The notes under the pieces are model-generated. The model was not told the origin of the DNA, did not search any database, and was given only the letters and a program-made list of their open reading frames with translations. This document shows positions 32,087-41,388 of a stretch of DNA of 64,000 bases, one piece after another. Both the position numbers and the translations under genes were made by a program. The DNA is from Streptomyces tibetensis (lineage in GTDB: Bacteria > Actinomycetota > Actinomycetes > Streptomycetales > Streptomycetaceae): assembly GCF_007655005.1 (NCBI RefSeq), contig NZ_SZVW01000023.1:62001-126000 (forward strand), in the 5' to 3' direction. Numbering within the stretch: the stretch's first letter is position 1; the number at the start of each line of letters is the position of its first letter.

Positions 32087-33095
32087 CGAAACCCTCCCCG
32101 GTCAGCGCCACGAACGCGTCTTCCAGCGAGGCCCGTTGGACCGTGAAGCCGCGCACCCGGACCCCGGCCGTCACCAGCGCGGCGTTCACCTCGGCGAGGT
32201 CGCGGTCCGGTGGTTCGCCGGTCACCCGGTCGTCGGCGACGACGACGTCCCCCACGCCCTGCTCCTTCAGCACCCGGGCCGCCTCCGCCGGGTCCGGCGT
32301 GGTCACCACCAGCCGGCCGCGCGCCCCGGCGGACAGCTCGCCGACGGGGCCCTGCGTGATCAGCCGGCCCTGCGCCATCACCGCCGCGTGCGTGCAGACC
32401 TGCTCGATCTCGTCGAGGAGGTGGGAGGAGAGGAAGACGGTCGTGCCGTCCGAGGCCAGTTCCCGGACGAGGCTGCGGATCTCGCGCATGCCCTGCGGGT
32501 CGAGGCCGTTGGTGGGCTCGTCGAGGACGAGCAGCCGGCGTGGCTGGAGCAGCGCGGCCGCGAGGCCCAGACGCTGTTTCATGCCGAGGGAGTACGCCTT
32601 GGCCTTCTTGCCCGCGGCGGCCGTCAGGCCCACCCGGTCCAGTGCGGCGGCGACCCGGGCCCGCCGGGTGCGTGGATCGGCGGACGGGTCGGCGCTGTCG
32701 TAGCGGATGAGGTTGTCGCGGCCGGAGAGGAAACCGTAGAGGGCCGGGCCCTCGATGAGGGCGCCGACGTGCGGCAGCACGGCGCGGGTGGCCCGGGGCA
32801 TGGGCTGCCCGAGCACCCGGGCCGTGCCGGAGGTGGGCTCGATGAGGCCCATCAGCATGCGGATGGTGGTGGTCTTGCCGGAGCCGTTGGGTCCGAGGAA
32901 GCCGAAGACGCTGCCCGCCGGGACGGTCAGGTCGAGACCGTCGACGGCGAGCTGTCCGCCGCGGTAGCGCTTGGTGAGCGCGCGGGTGGCGATGACCGGT
33001 TCCCCGGCCTCGTCCCGCGCCTCCCCGAGTTCGCGTTCCCCGGCCTCGTCCCGCGCCTCCCGCCGCTCCGGTTCCCCGGCGGACACCTCGCCCAT
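32073..33095 (-). CDS. ABC transporter ATP-binding protein
   Basis: A 340-residue CcmA/DrrA-type ATPase with Walker A GPNGSGKTTT, Q-loop region, signature SLGMKQRLGLAAALL, Walker B LLVLDEPTNGLD and the H-loop FLSSHLLDE. The C-terminal about 90 residues are the usual extension of exporters. The N-terminal 35 residues are acidic and contain a duplicated block (EARDEAGE twice, from a 36-bp-offset DNA repeat), not seen in most relatives. It lies between a LolA-like secreted protein and its permease. Confidence 0.92.
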   Translation of the reverse strand: MGEVSAGEPERREARDEAGERELGEARDEAGEPVIATRALTKRYRGGQLAVDGLDLTVPAGSVFGFLGPNGSGKTTTIRMLMGLIEPTSGTARVLGQPMPRATRAVLPHVGALIEGPALYGFLSGRDNLIRYDSADPSADPRTRRARVAAALDRVGLTAAAGKKAKAYSLGMKQRLGLAAALLQPRRLLVLDEPTNGLDPQGMREIRSLVRELASDGTTVFLSSHLLDEIEQVCTHAAVMAQGRLITQGPVGELSAGARGRLVVTTPDPAEAARVLKEQGVGDVVVADDRVTGEPPDRDLAEVNAALVTAGVRVRGFTVQRASLEDAFVALTGEGFDVAG

Positions 33096-33136
33096 CGGCT
33101 TCCTCGTTCTCTCGACGTCCCTTACGGCTGCGGGAC

Positions 33137-34411
33137 CTACTTGCCGGCGTCGGCCGCCTTCACGAGCGCGTCCTTGGTGACCAGGCCCGCGTAGACCTTG
33201 CCGTCGTCGGTGACGAGGGCGTTGACCAGGCGGGTCGAGAAGATCGTGCCCGAGCCGAACGTGCCGTGGACCTTGTCGCCGAGCGAGTCGATGAAGCCGC
33301 CGAACTCGCCGCCGGCCTTGCCCGAGGGCACGCCCTCGCCGCCGGTGTCGAAGGTGGCTATGGCGTTCCAGCCCTCGCCGATGGTCTTCATTCCGTCGTG
33401 GCCGCCGAGGCCCTTGCCGAAGTCCTTCCCGGCCTTGGGGGCGTGGCCCGGCGCCTCACCCAGGTCGAAGGGCTTGCCGGGGTGCTTGCGCGGAGTCCCG
33501 CCCGAGGCCTTGTCAGATGCCTTGCCGGCGTCCTTCTCCTCGGTGACCTTCGCGCCCTTGGGCGGCGTGAAGTCGAAGGTCGAGGCGGCCGGCTGGGCGA
33601 AACTGACCTTCGTGAAGCCTGCGTCGACGACGGCCGCGCCGCCGCTCGCGGGGGTGAGCGTGAACTTCAGCGGCATGCCGGTCTCGGCGTCCACGGCCAC
33701 GGTGATCGCGCCGACCGTCGAGCCGGACTGCTTCGGCTCGACGACGAGCTTGTAGGCGTCCCGGCCGGCGACCTGGGCGGTGCCGTCCACGGTCACGGAC
33801 GTCGTGTCGTCGACCGCCTTCAGGGCCTCCTCGGCGAAGTCCTTCGGCGTGGCCGGCGGCTGCTGGTCCTTGCCGCGCTCCGGGCCGTCGGAGGCGGTGC
33901 CGTGGTAGACCTCGTTGGACTTGCTGTCGTAGCCCCAGACGTCCTTGCCGTTGTGGATGACGCTGTACTCGGCGGCGTTCTCCAGCAGCGACAGCTTCTG
34001 CTTGTCCGGGCCGTCGGCGGCGACGCGCAGGGTGTGCGTGCCGGAGGCCAGTTCGGTGAGCTTGGCCGTCGGGTCGGCGGAGGAGCCGCCCTCGCCCTGG
34101 CCCGCGGCGCCGGAGAGCAGGCCCGACTCCAGGCCGCCGAGGTTCGGCAGGCCGAGGTCCGTGCTGATCTTCACGGTGCCGGACAGCTGCTGGACGTCCG
34201 ACTTCGCGATCTTCTCGATGAGCTGCTGTGCGGTGATCTTCGGGAGGTCGGGGTCTCCGGAGTCGGCGAGCGCGGGGACCAGCCCGATCGTCGCGGCGGC
34301 CACCCCCACCACCGTGACCGGGACGATGTACCGCGCGGCTTTGCGCCGCCCGGAGCGCTGCTCGTCGACCTCTCCGGCGGTCGTGCTGTCGTCGGATGCG
34401 TACGGTGCCAT
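33137..34411 (-). CDS. Exported LolA-like (DUF2092-type) protein
   Basis: A 424-residue protein. An N-terminal cytoplasmic tail and one helix (IVPVTVVGVAAATIGLVPAL) act as signal or anchor. The rest is a LolA/MucB-like beta fold: DVQQLSGTVKISTDLGLPNL, KLSLLENAAEYSVIHNGKDVWGYD, GRDAYKLVVEPKQ and AVDAETGMPLKFTLTP. In actinobacteria such proteins next to ABC exporters are thought to bind lipids or sense the envelope. It is the first gene of a three-gene operon with the ATPase (41-bp gap) and permease. Biochemical role unknown. Confidence 0.8.
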   Translation of the reverse strand: MAPYASDDSTTAGEVDEQRSGRRKAARYIVPVTVVGVAAATIGLVPALADSGDPDLPKITAQQLIEKIAKSDVQQLSGTVKISTDLGLPNLGGLESGLLSGAAGQGEGGSSADPTAKLTELASGTHTLRVAADGPDKQKLSLLENAAEYSVIHNGKDVWGYDSKSNEVYHGTASDGPERGKDQQPPATPKDFAEEALKAVDDTTSVTVDGTAQVAGRDAYKLVVEPKQSGSTVGAITVAVDAETGMPLKFTLTPASGGAAVVDAGFTKVSFAQPAASTFDFTPPKGAKVTEEKDAGKASDKASGGTPRKHPGKPFDLGEAPGHAPKAGKDFGKGLGGHDGMKTIGEGWNAIATFDTGGEGVPSGKAGGEFGGFIDSLGDKVHGTFGSGTIFSTRLVNALVTDDGKVYAGLVTKDALVKAADAGK

Positions 34412-34656
34412 GTGTGCCCTACCTCCGTGGTCGGCGGCGGCTGTCCGTGTCGTCCACGCACTCGTCCCTGAGCCGCCATTCTCACCCGAACAGGTGAGGA
34501 GTGGTGTTTTCCGTGGTCACCATCTGACCAAATCGGCCAGGCAGATACGTCAGACCGCGGGCTCAACTCCGCGTACTGCTGGGGTATGACACGGGAGGGC
34601 GGCTTCTCCCCCGACCCGTAGGGGTCGCGGGGGTCCGGGTCGCCGTGCGGGGCGGG

Positions 34657-35667
34657 CTAGCCGGCCCGGTGCACCACCGCGTCGCACAGCTCCTGGAGCG
34701 CCGTCTTCGCGGTGCACTCGGGCAGCGGCGCCAGCGCCGAACGGGCGTCCTGGGCGTAGCGGACGGTGTCCCGCCGAGCCTGCTCCAGCGCGGGGTGGGC
34801 CCGCAGCAGGCGCAGGGCCTCGGTGTGCCGGTCGTCGTCGGTGAGGTCGGAGTCGAGCAGCTCGCACAGGGCGATGTCCTCGGCGAGCTGGAGCCGGGCC
34901 GCGCGCTCGCGCAGCCGGAGCACCGGCAGGGTGGGGATGCCCTCGCGCAGGTCGGTGCCGGGGGTCTTGCCGGACTCGTGGGAGTCGGAGGCGATGTCGA
35001 GGACGTCGTCCGCGAGCTGGAAGGCGACGCCGAGCCGCTCGCCGTACTGGGTCAGCACGTGCACGACGGTCTCGTCGGCGCCGGACATCATCGCGCCGAA
35101 CCGGCACGACACCGCGATGAGCGAACCGGTCTTGCCGCCCAGCACGTCCAGGTAGTGCTCGACGGGGTCGCGGCCGTCCTGCGGTCCGGCCGTCTCCAGG
35201 ATCTGGCCGGTCACCAGACGCTCGAACGCCTCGGCCTGCACCCGGACTGCCTCCGGGCCGAGGTCGGCCAGGATGTGCGAGGCGCGGGCGAAGAGGAAGT
35301 CGCCGGTGAGGACCGCGACGGAGTTGCCCCAGCGGGTGTTCGCACTCGCGACACCGCGGCGCACGGCGGCCTCGTCCATGACGTCGTCGTGGTAGAGCGT
35401 GGCGAGGTGGGTCAGCTCCACGACGACGGCCGACGGCACGATCCCGGGCGCGTGGCGGTCGCCGAACTGGGCGGAGAGCATCACGAGCAGCGGGCGGAAC
35501 CGCTTGCCGCCGGCCCGCACCAGATGCTGGGCGGCCTCCGTGATGAAGGGCACCTCACTCTTGGTGGCCTCGAGCAAGCCTTCCTCGACAGCCGTCAATC
35601 CGGCCTGGACGTCGGCTTCCAGAGCCTGGTCCCGCACGCTCAGCCCGAACGGCCCGACGTCGGTCAC
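34657..35667 (-). CDS. Long-chain polyprenyl diphosphate synthase
   Basis: A 336-residue trans-prenyltransferase. First aspartate-rich motif DDVMD at residues 94-98, the GGKRFRPLL substrate loop near residue 53 and the second motif DDVLD near residue 220. Residues before the first motif (THLATLYHDD) are small, as in medium/long-chain enzymes making the menaquinone side chain. The GTG start at 35667 has AGGAGA upstream. It fits the respiratory genes of this region, since streptomycetes use menaquinone. Chain length cannot be set from sequence alone. Confidence 0.9.
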   Translation of the reverse strand: MTDVGPFGLSVRDQALEADVQAGLTAVEEGLLEATKSEVPFITEAAQHLVRAGGKRFRPLLVMLSAQFGDRHAPGIVPSAVVVELTHLATLYHDDVMDEAAVRRGVASANTRWGNSVAVLTGDFLFARASHILADLGPEAVRVQAEAFERLVTGQILETAGPQDGRDPVEHYLDVLGGKTGSLIAVSCRFGAMMSGADETVVHVLTQYGERLGVAFQLADDVLDIASDSHESGKTPGTDLREGIPTLPVLRLRERAARLQLAEDIALCELLDSDLTDDDRHTEALRLLRAHPALEQARRDTVRYAQDARSALAPLPECTAKTALQELCDAVVHRAG

Positions 35668-36143
35668 GAGGGGTCTCCTGTCTGCTGTGTCTGCCGGTGA
35701 TTACGCGGATTGTCGATAGGTCGCTGCCCTCACTCGAGTCAGCGTATCCGGTCACGTTTCGATCACCGCCAGCGCCCATGGTTACAGGCCGGGTGGTATC
35801 CGATCACGACCGCTATGTTTTCGATCAACCTATAAGAACAGATATTTATCGACTTACCCAGGGGTAGCGAGTTATGCACGATTTGCCGTGATGAGTCGTT
35901 GAATTCCCCTTGGCGGAAATTGCCCCACGGACTCGTGATCAGTGAGTTGAATCACTTCTTCCCCTTTTCCGCCCTGCTTCCACACCGGCCCGTACCGCCT
36001 TCCCCCGAACGTCAGTTGAGGCTTGGCTACCGCAAAGGATCAAGCCGCCCAAACGCCCCCGACCAAGGTCAACCGCGCGATATGTGACTGAGGTGCTTGT
36101 TCCCGACATGTGCTCTCGCATACGTTCCGGCCCTGTCCGGCGG
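35668..36143. other. Non-coding, comparatively AT-rich spacer
   Basis: This stretch between the polyprenyl synthase start and the riboswitch has no ORF with coding features. From about 35740 to 36000 it is clearly richer in A/T than the rest of the window, with runs such as CTATAAGAACAGATATTTAT near 35828-35850. It probably contains promoters for both divergent genes. No att site, integrase or tRNA is nearby. Confidence 0.5.
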
Positions 36144-36332
36144 ACGCCTAATCCTGCCGCCGCCCGGACTCCCCACAGGAACCGACTCACTCACGCGTGG
36201 CAGGAGCGGGGGACCCAGGTAAGTCGCCGGGCCGCACAGCGGCACGGCTCGGGGTGAAGCCGCGTACGGCACACAGCGCCGTATGCGGCCGGGCACCTCC
36301 CGGCCCGAACCCGACAGCTCACCTCGCAGGCG
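36144..36332 (+). promoter_or_regulatory. Cyclic di-AMP (ydaO/yuaA) riboswitch
   Basis: The leader matches the ydaO motif: a 5' P1 strand with the CGCCTAATCC signature at 36146, the GGGGGACCCAGGTAAGTCGCC core at 36209-36229, GGGGTGAAGCCGC at 36251-36263, and the conserved 3' block CCCGACAGCTCACCTCGCAGG at 36310-36330, whose end GCAGGCG pairs back to P1. The ribosome site GGAGAGG begins right after it, 10-15 bases before the ATG. In streptomycetes this class controls cell-wall hydrolase genes and switches expression off when c-di-AMP binds. Confidence 0.92.
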
Positions 36333-36350
36333 CCGGAGAGGAACATCGCC

Positions 36351-37127
36351 ATGACCGGACGAGGCAAGCACCGTCGCCCCAGAACCAACCCGCTGACCCG
36401 AGGCATCGTCGCCGTCGGAACCGGTGGAGCCGCACTCACCCTTCCGCTCCTCGGCGCCACGCACGCGAGCGCCGCCGAACCCCAGAGCGCCCCCGCCGCA
36501 CAGTCCGTGCCGCAGGCGGCCCAGCCCGCCAAGTCCCTCACGTACACCGTGGTCAAGGGCGACTCGCTCGCCCGCATCGCGGACAGGTACGACGTCCGGG
36601 GCGGCTGGAAGCAGCTCTACGAGGACAACCGCGCGGCCGTCGGCGCCAACCCGAAGCTGATCCACCCGGGTCTGAAGCTCACGGTGAAGGCCACCAAGTC
36701 GGTCGCCCCGAAGAAGACGGCGACCAAGTCGTCCGCCCCCGCCAAGCCGGCCGCGAAGCCCGCCGGCGGCGTCGCCCAGGCCACCCAGGCGTCCGCGAAG
36801 ACCTACGCGAACAACCTCGACGGGTGGATCCGAGAGTCGCTGGACATCATGGCGCAGCAGGGCATCCCGGGCTCCTACGACGGCATCTACCGCAACATCA
36901 TGCGCGAGTCGTCCGGCAACCCCCAGGCGATCAACAACTGGGACTCGAACGCCGCCGCGGGCACCCCGTCCAAGGGCCTGCTCCAGGTGATCGACCCGAC
37001 GTTCGCCGCCTACCACGTGCCCGGCACCTCCTTCGACCCGTACGACCCGGTCGCCAACATCACGGCGGCCTGCAACTACGCGGCCGACCGCTACGGCTCG
37101 ATCGACAACGTCAACGGCCCGTACTGA
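36351..37127 (+). CDS. Secreted LysM-SLT lytic transglycosylase-like protein
   Basis: A 258-residue exported protein: signal peptide (basic start, helix AVGTGGAALTLPLLGATHAS, cut after ASA near residue 41), LysM domain (TYTVVKGDSLARIADRYDVR... LIHPGLKLTV, about 63-112), Ala/Pro/Lys linker, and an SLT-type lysozyme-fold domain (about 155-258) with catalytic Glu186 in IMRESSGNP and the AAGTPSKGLLQVIDPTF segment. It would cut or remodel peptidoglycan during germination and growth. Expression is under the c-di-AMP riboswitch directly upstream. Its 3' end overlaps the convergent HAD gene by 37 bp. Confidence 0.93.
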   Translation: MTGRGKHRRPRTNPLTRGIVAVGTGGAALTLPLLGATHASAAEPQSAPAAQSVPQAAQPAKSLTYTVVKGDSLARIADRYDVRGGWKQLYEDNRAAVGANPKLIHPGLKLTVKATKSVAPKKTATKSSAPAKPAAKPAGGVAQATQASAKTYANNLDGWIRESLDIMAQQGIPGSYDGIYRNIMRESSGNPQAINNWDSNAAAGTPSKGLLQVIDPTFAAYHVPGTSFDPYDPVANITAACNYAADRYGSIDNVNGPY

Positions 37128-37939
37128 GCCGACCCGCCCAGCAGTCGCTCGAGGACGACGGCGATGCCGTCGTCCTCGTTCGACAGGGTGACCTCGTCGG
37201 CCACGGCCTTGAGTTCGGGATGTGCGTTGGCCATCGCGACGCCGTGGCCGGCCCAGTCGAACATCGGGATGTCGTTGGGCATGTCGCCGAAGGCGATGGT
37301 GTCCGCCGGCCGCAGCCCCAGATGCTCGGCGGCCAGCGCCAGGCCCGTCGCCTTGGTGATCCCGCACGGCTGGAGCTCGACCGTGCCGGGCCCCGACATC
37401 GTCACCGTCGCCAGAGAGCCGACCACCGAGCGGGCCGTCGCCGCCAACTCGTCGTCCGTCAGGTAGGGGTGCCGCAGCAGCACCTTGCTGATGGACTCGC
37501 CCCACAGCTGCTCGCGCCGCTCGACCCGGACCGCGGGCAGGGTCGGGTGCGGCATGAGATAACCCGGCTCGATCAGCGTGAGCCCGTCCACCCCGTCCTG
37601 GTCGACCGCCGCGTAGACCTGCCCCACCTCGGCCTCGATCTTGCCGAGGGCGGTCTCCGCCAGCTCCCGGTCCAGGGTGATGGACCACAGCAGCCGGTCC
37701 GCGCCGGCGTCGTACACCTGCGCGCCCTGCCCGCACACCGCGAGCCCCGTGCACCCGAGGTCGTCCAGGAGCGGCCGCACTCTCGGCGCCGGCCGGCCCG
37801 TCACCACGAGGTGCTGGGCACCGGCGTCCGCCGCCCGCGCGAGCGCGGCGAGGGACCGGTCGGACAGGGTGTCGTCGCCGCGCAGCAGCGTCCCGTCCAG
37901 ATCGGTGGCGATGAGTGAATATGCGAGGGGTGCGGCCAT
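37091..37939 (-). CDS. Cof-type HAD hydrolase
   Basis: A 282-residue haloacid-dehalogenase phosphatase of the Cof subfamily. Motif I is ATDLDGTLL (Asp13, Asp15), motif II VVTGRP, motif III lysine in the SKVLLR/ITKATGLALA region and motif IV GDMPNDIPMFDWAGHGVAM. The C2B-type cap lies between. Probable cytoplasmic phosphatase for sugar phosphates or nucleotides. ATG start 37939. Confidence 0.92.
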   Translation of the reverse strand: MAAPLAYSLIATDLDGTLLRGDDTLSDRSLAALARAADAGAQHLVVTGRPAPRVRPLLDDLGCTGLAVCGQGAQVYDAGADRLLWSITLDRELAETALGKIEAEVGQVYAAVDQDGVDGLTLIEPGYLMPHPTLPAVRVERREQLWGESISKVLLRHPYLTDDELAATARSVVGSLATVTMSGPGTVELQPCGITKATGLALAAEHLGLRPADTIAFGDMPNDIPMFDWAGHGVAMANAHPELKAVADEVTLSNEDDGIAVVLERLLGGSAQYGPLTLSIEP

Positions 37940-38110
37940 GATCAGAGAATACGGACAGCGCGCCCCTTCGTTTCATCGCACGGTGGACGCCGATTGCCCG
38001 GTTGAAGGCCTCTGCACCAGTTGGCAACAACATGCTCCGCTACCTACCCGTGGGGCCGCATAGAGCGGTACCTTCCAAGTGTCCAGGGGGGACTTGATCG
38101 GGGGGTCGGG

Positions 38111-39196
38111 TTGAACAGTGGGCGCATTCGCGTGGTCGGGCCCGGGGAGCTCGGCGAAGGGGAGAGGGAGCGCTGGCGCGCGCTGCGCGCCGCCTCGCAG
38201 GCACCGCGCAACCCTTTCATGGAGCCGGAGTTCACCGAAGCCGTCGGCCTGTTCCGGCCGGGGGCCCGGATCGCGGTGGTGTACGAGGGACCGGAGCCGG
38301 CCGGCTTCCTGCCCTATGAGCGGGGCCCGTTGGGGCAGGGCCGGGCGATCGGGCTGGGCGTCTCGGACGCGCAGGGCGCGATCCTGCGGCCCGGCCTCGA
38401 CCTGGAGACGGGCGAACTGCTGAAGGGGTGCTCCCTGTCGAGCTGGGCCTTCGACAATCTGGAGGCCGAGCAGCGGCTGTTCGCCCGGTACGCGGCCGAG
38501 GAGTACGCCACCTACGTCATCGACGTGGAGAAGGGCTACGAGACGTACGAGTCGGTGCTGCGCGCGCAGTCGCCGAAGTTCCTGAAGACCACGCTGGCCA
38601 AGGAACGCAGGCTGGGCCGGCAGGCCGGTGAGCTGCGGTTCGTGTTCGACGAACGCGACCCGGCCGCGCTGCGCACGCTCATGGAGTGGAAGTCCGCGCA
38701 GTACCGCAGGACCGGCCGCCGGGACCGGTTCGCCCAGGAGTGGATCACCCGGCTCGTCGGTCAGCTGGCCCGGACCCGGGCGCCGGAGTGCAGCGGCACG
38801 CTGTCCGTGCTGTACGCCGGTGAGCGGCCCGTCGCCGCGCACTTCGGGCTGCGTTCGGCCTCCGTGCTGGCCTGCTGGTTCCCGTCCTACGACCCGGAGT
38901 TCGCGAAGTTCTCGCCGGGTCTGGTGCTGCACCTGCGCATGGCCGAGGCGGCGGCCGCCGCCGGCATCGGCACGCTCGACCTGGGGCGGGGCGCGGCCGA
39001 GTACAAGGACGCGCTGAAGACGGGCGAACTGCCCGTGTACGAGGGTGCGGTGACCCGTCCGGGGGTGGGAGCGGCGCTGCACTGGCTGAGCCGCGAGCCG
39101 GCACGCCGCGCGCACAGCTTCGTCCGCAGCAGGCCGCAGCTCGCGTCGCTGGCCGCGCGGACACTCAAGGGCGCGGCTCGGCTGCGCCGTACCTGA
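38111..39196 (+). CDS. FemAB/CelD-like GNAT acyltransferase (BioF2-like)
   Basis: A 361-residue protein with two tandem GNAT-type folds (ASQAPRNPFMEPEFTEAVGLFR; SPKFLKTTLAKERRLGRQAGELRFVF; LSVLYAGERPVAAHFGLRSA; GIGTLDLGRGAAEYKDALKTGE). These are called CelD/BcsL or BioF2-like acetyltransferases and are common in polysaccharide loci, where they acylate sugars or cell-wall precursors. I place the start at TTG 38111 (LNSGRIRVVGPGEL), preceded by GGGGGG; a longer in-frame version from 38021 starts with unconserved residues. First gene of a plus-strand run with the GT2 and deacetylase genes. Confidence 0.8.
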   Translation: MNSGRIRVVGPGELGEGERERWRALRAASQAPRNPFMEPEFTEAVGLFRPGARIAVVYEGPEPAGFLPYERGPLGQGRAIGLGVSDAQGAILRPGLDLETGELLKGCSLSSWAFDNLEAEQRLFARYAAEEYATYVIDVEKGYETYESVLRAQSPKFLKTTLAKERRLGRQAGELRFVFDERDPAALRTLMEWKSAQYRRTGRRDRFAQEWITRLVGQLARTRAPECSGTLSVLYAGERPVAAHFGLRSASVLACWFPSYDPEFAKFSPGLVLHLRMAEAAAAAGIGTLDLGRGAAEYKDALKTGELPVYEGAVTRPGVGAALHWLSREPARRAHSFVRSRPQLASLAARTLKGAARLRRT

Positions 39197-39217
39197 CACA
39201 CGAGGGGGGTGGCGCGC

Positions 39218-40519
39218 ATGGCCCGTTCGGTGCGTGCGCAGGAGGAGATACGGCGGTTCCTGGACATCGGGGCGGTGCAGGTCGCCGAGCTGGACCTCGA
39301 CGGTGACGAGGCGGTGCTCAGACCCGGCCCGGGGAGTCCGCCCGTGACGCACGGAGAGGTGTTCGTGCTGGTCAGGAGGGGCGGCCGACCCGTGGGGACG
39401 CTGCTCGGGCGGGTGCCGGAAGGGGCGGATCCGAGGGTTGTGCTGGCGGAACGGGCCCGGGCGGAATGCGGGCCCGCCGACCTCGGCGAACCCGGGGAGC
39501 CGCCGTTCACGAGCGTCGTCGTCGCGACCCGGGAGCGGGCCGGGCAGCTGGCCCGGGCGCTGGACTCGCTGCTGGCGCAGGACCATCCGCGGTTCGAGAT
39601 CGTCGTCGTCGACAACGCGCCCGTCACGAGCGAGACGCGGGAGCTGGTCGAGCGGAAGTACGCCGAGCGGGTGCGGTACGTCTGTGAGCCCGTTCCGGGG
39701 CTCGCAGCCGCCCACAACGCCGGGCTGGACGCCGTCGGCGGCGAGGTGGTCGCCTTCACCGACGACGACGTGGTCGCCGATCCGCGCTGGCTGACCGAGC
39801 TGACCGCCCCCTTCGCCGCCGACCCCGGGCTCGGGTGCAGCACCGGGCTGATCCTGCCCGCGCGGCTGACCACTCCGGCCCAGGTGCTGCTGGAGAGCCA
39901 CGGCGGCTTCGCGAAAGGCTTCACTCCAAGGACGTACGACCCGGCGCACCCGCCGGGCGACGAGCCGCTGTTCCCGTTCACGGCCGGGCGGTTCGGCTCG
40001 GGCGCGAACATGGCGTTCCGCACGGCGGTGTTGCGTTCCGTCGGCGGTTTCGACCCGGCCACCGGGGCCGGGACGGCGGCCCGGGGCGGCGACGACCTCT
40101 ACGGCTTCGTGCGCGTCCTGGCGCAGGGGCACCGGCTGCGCTACACGCCGTACGCCCTGGTGTGGCACCACCACCGGGAGACCTGGCGGGACCTGGAGAC
40201 CCAGGCCTACGGCTACGGCGCCGGACTCACCGCCTACCTCACCGCCGTGCTCGTGAACCGGCCCGCGCTGCTGCCGGCGTTCCTCGCGAGGCTGCCCCGC
40301 GGCCTCGCCCACGCGCGCACACTGACGGCGGTGCGCGAGACGGACGGGGCGGACGGCTCCGGCACGCCGGGCGACCACGACGCCCGCACGCACCCCTGGC
40401 CGCGGCGGCTGTCGCGGCTGCAGCGCAGGGGGATGCTGTACGGGCCGGTCGGCTATCTGAAGGCGCGGCGTGCGCTGCGCGCGGGCGCTCGTGGGAAGAC
40501 GGCTCGGGGGTCGAGATGA
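39218..40519 (+). CDS. Family 2 glycosyltransferase
   Basis: A 433-residue protein. An N-terminal 90-residue extension precedes the GT-A domain: FTSVVVATRERAGQLARALDSLL, EIVVVDNAP, GLAAAHNAGLDAVGGEVVAFTDDDVVADPRWL with the metal-binding DDD, and RFGSGANMAFRTAVLRSVGG... GGDDLYGFVRVLAQGHRLRY holding the acceptor/base region. Transfers a sugar from a nucleotide donor to a polysaccharide or lipid acceptor. ATG 39218 is preferred (GAGGGGG at a good distance) over GTG 39209. The stop overlaps the deacetylase start (ATGA). Confidence 0.9.
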   Translation: MARSVRAQEEIRRFLDIGAVQVAELDLDGDEAVLRPGPGSPPVTHGEVFVLVRRGGRPVGTLLGRVPEGADPRVVLAERARAECGPADLGEPGEPPFTSVVVATRERAGQLARALDSLLAQDHPRFEIVVVDNAPVTSETRELVERKYAERVRYVCEPVPGLAAAHNAGLDAVGGEVVAFTDDDVVADPRWLTELTAPFAADPGLGCSTGLILPARLTTPAQVLLESHGGFAKGFTPRTYDPAHPPGDEPLFPFTAGRFGSGANMAFRTAVLRSVGGFDPATGAGTAARGGDDLYGFVRVLAQGHRLRYTPYALVWHHHRETWRDLETQAYGYGAGLTAYLTAVLVNRPALLPAFLARLPRGLAHARTLTAVRETDGADGSGTPGDHDARTHPWPRRLSRLQRRGMLYGPVGYLKARRALRAGARGKTARGSR

Positions 40520-41388
40520 AGACGGACGGCAGAGGCCGGGCCGAACGGGGTGTGCGGGAGGGTGAGGGGCCGACAGCCCCGCCTCCTGCCGAAGGCACTC
40601 CCGCCGTCCCCGTCTTCCTGTACCACTGCGTGATGGACGATCCGCCGGACTGGATCGCCGAGTTCACGGTCACGCCGAAGCAGTTCGCCGCGCATCTCGA
40701 CGCCGTGGTCCGCAGCGGTCGTACGCCCGTCACGATCAGCGCGATCGCCGATCATCTGGCCGGGCGGGCCCCGCTGCCGCCCCGGCCCGTGCTGCTCACC
40801 TTCGACGACGGTTTCGCCGATCTGCCCGGACCCACCGCCGAGGCCCTGGCCGCACGCGCGCTGCCCGCCACCGCCTATCTGACCACCGGCGCCATCGCCC
40901 CGGGCGGTCGCAGTCTGCTGCCGCCCGCGCCGATGATGAGCCTGGCCGGCGCCGCAGAGCTGGAACGTTCCGGCATGGAGATCGGCAGCCACACCGTGAC
41001 GCACGCGCAGCTCGACACCCTGTCCGCCAAGGCGCTGGCGTACGAACTGCGCACCTCCAAGGCCGTGCTGGAGGACGCCCTCGGGCACGAGGTCCGGCAC
41101 CTCGCCTACCCGCACGGCTACAACAGCCCCCGGGTACGGGTCATGTCGGCCCGGGCCGGTTACGAGACGGCGACGGCCGTGCGGCACGCGCTCAGCTCCG
41201 ACCGCGACGAGCGGTACCGCATCGCCCGGCTCATCGTCCGGCGCACCCACACCGTCGCCGACGTCGAGGGATGGCTCGCCGGGGCGGGCGCGCGGATCGC
41301 GCCGTACCGGGACGGGCCGAAGACGATCGCCTGGCGGTGGTACCGGCGGGCCCGTGCGGTCGTGCACGGGCCCGAATTCGCGGGGTGA
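40516..41388 (+). CDS. Polysaccharide deacetylase (NodB/CE4)
   Basis: A 290-residue CE4 enzyme. The catalytic/metal motif LLTFDDGFAD has Asp97-Asp98 and the second motif GSHTVTHAQ has His159 and His163; LAYPHGYNSPRVRVM is the third. No signal peptide is evident and the first 30 residues are Pro/Gly-rich. Removes acetyl groups from amino sugars of a polymer or lipid-linked precursor. ATG 40516 overlaps the GT2 stop, so the two are translated together. Confidence 0.92.
   Translation: MKTDGRGRAERGVREGEGPTAPPPAEGTPAVPVFLYHCVMDDPPDWIAEFTVTPKQFAAHLDAVVRSGRTPVTISAIADHLAGRAPLPPRPVLLTFDDGFADLPGPTAEALAARALPATAYLTTGAIAPGGRSLLPPAPMMSLAGAAELERSGMEIGSHTVTHAQLDTLSAKALAYELRTSKAVLEDALGHEVRHLAYPHGYNSPRVRVMSARAGYETATAVRHALSSDRDERYRIARLIVRRTHTVADVEGWLAGAGARIAPYRDGPKTIAWRWYRRARAVVHGPEFAG

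Noticed and set aside
35668..36143. Integration site or genomic island border in the AT-richer spacer
   Set aside because: No tRNA, integrase, direct-repeat att pair or transposase could be seen; composition alone is not enough.
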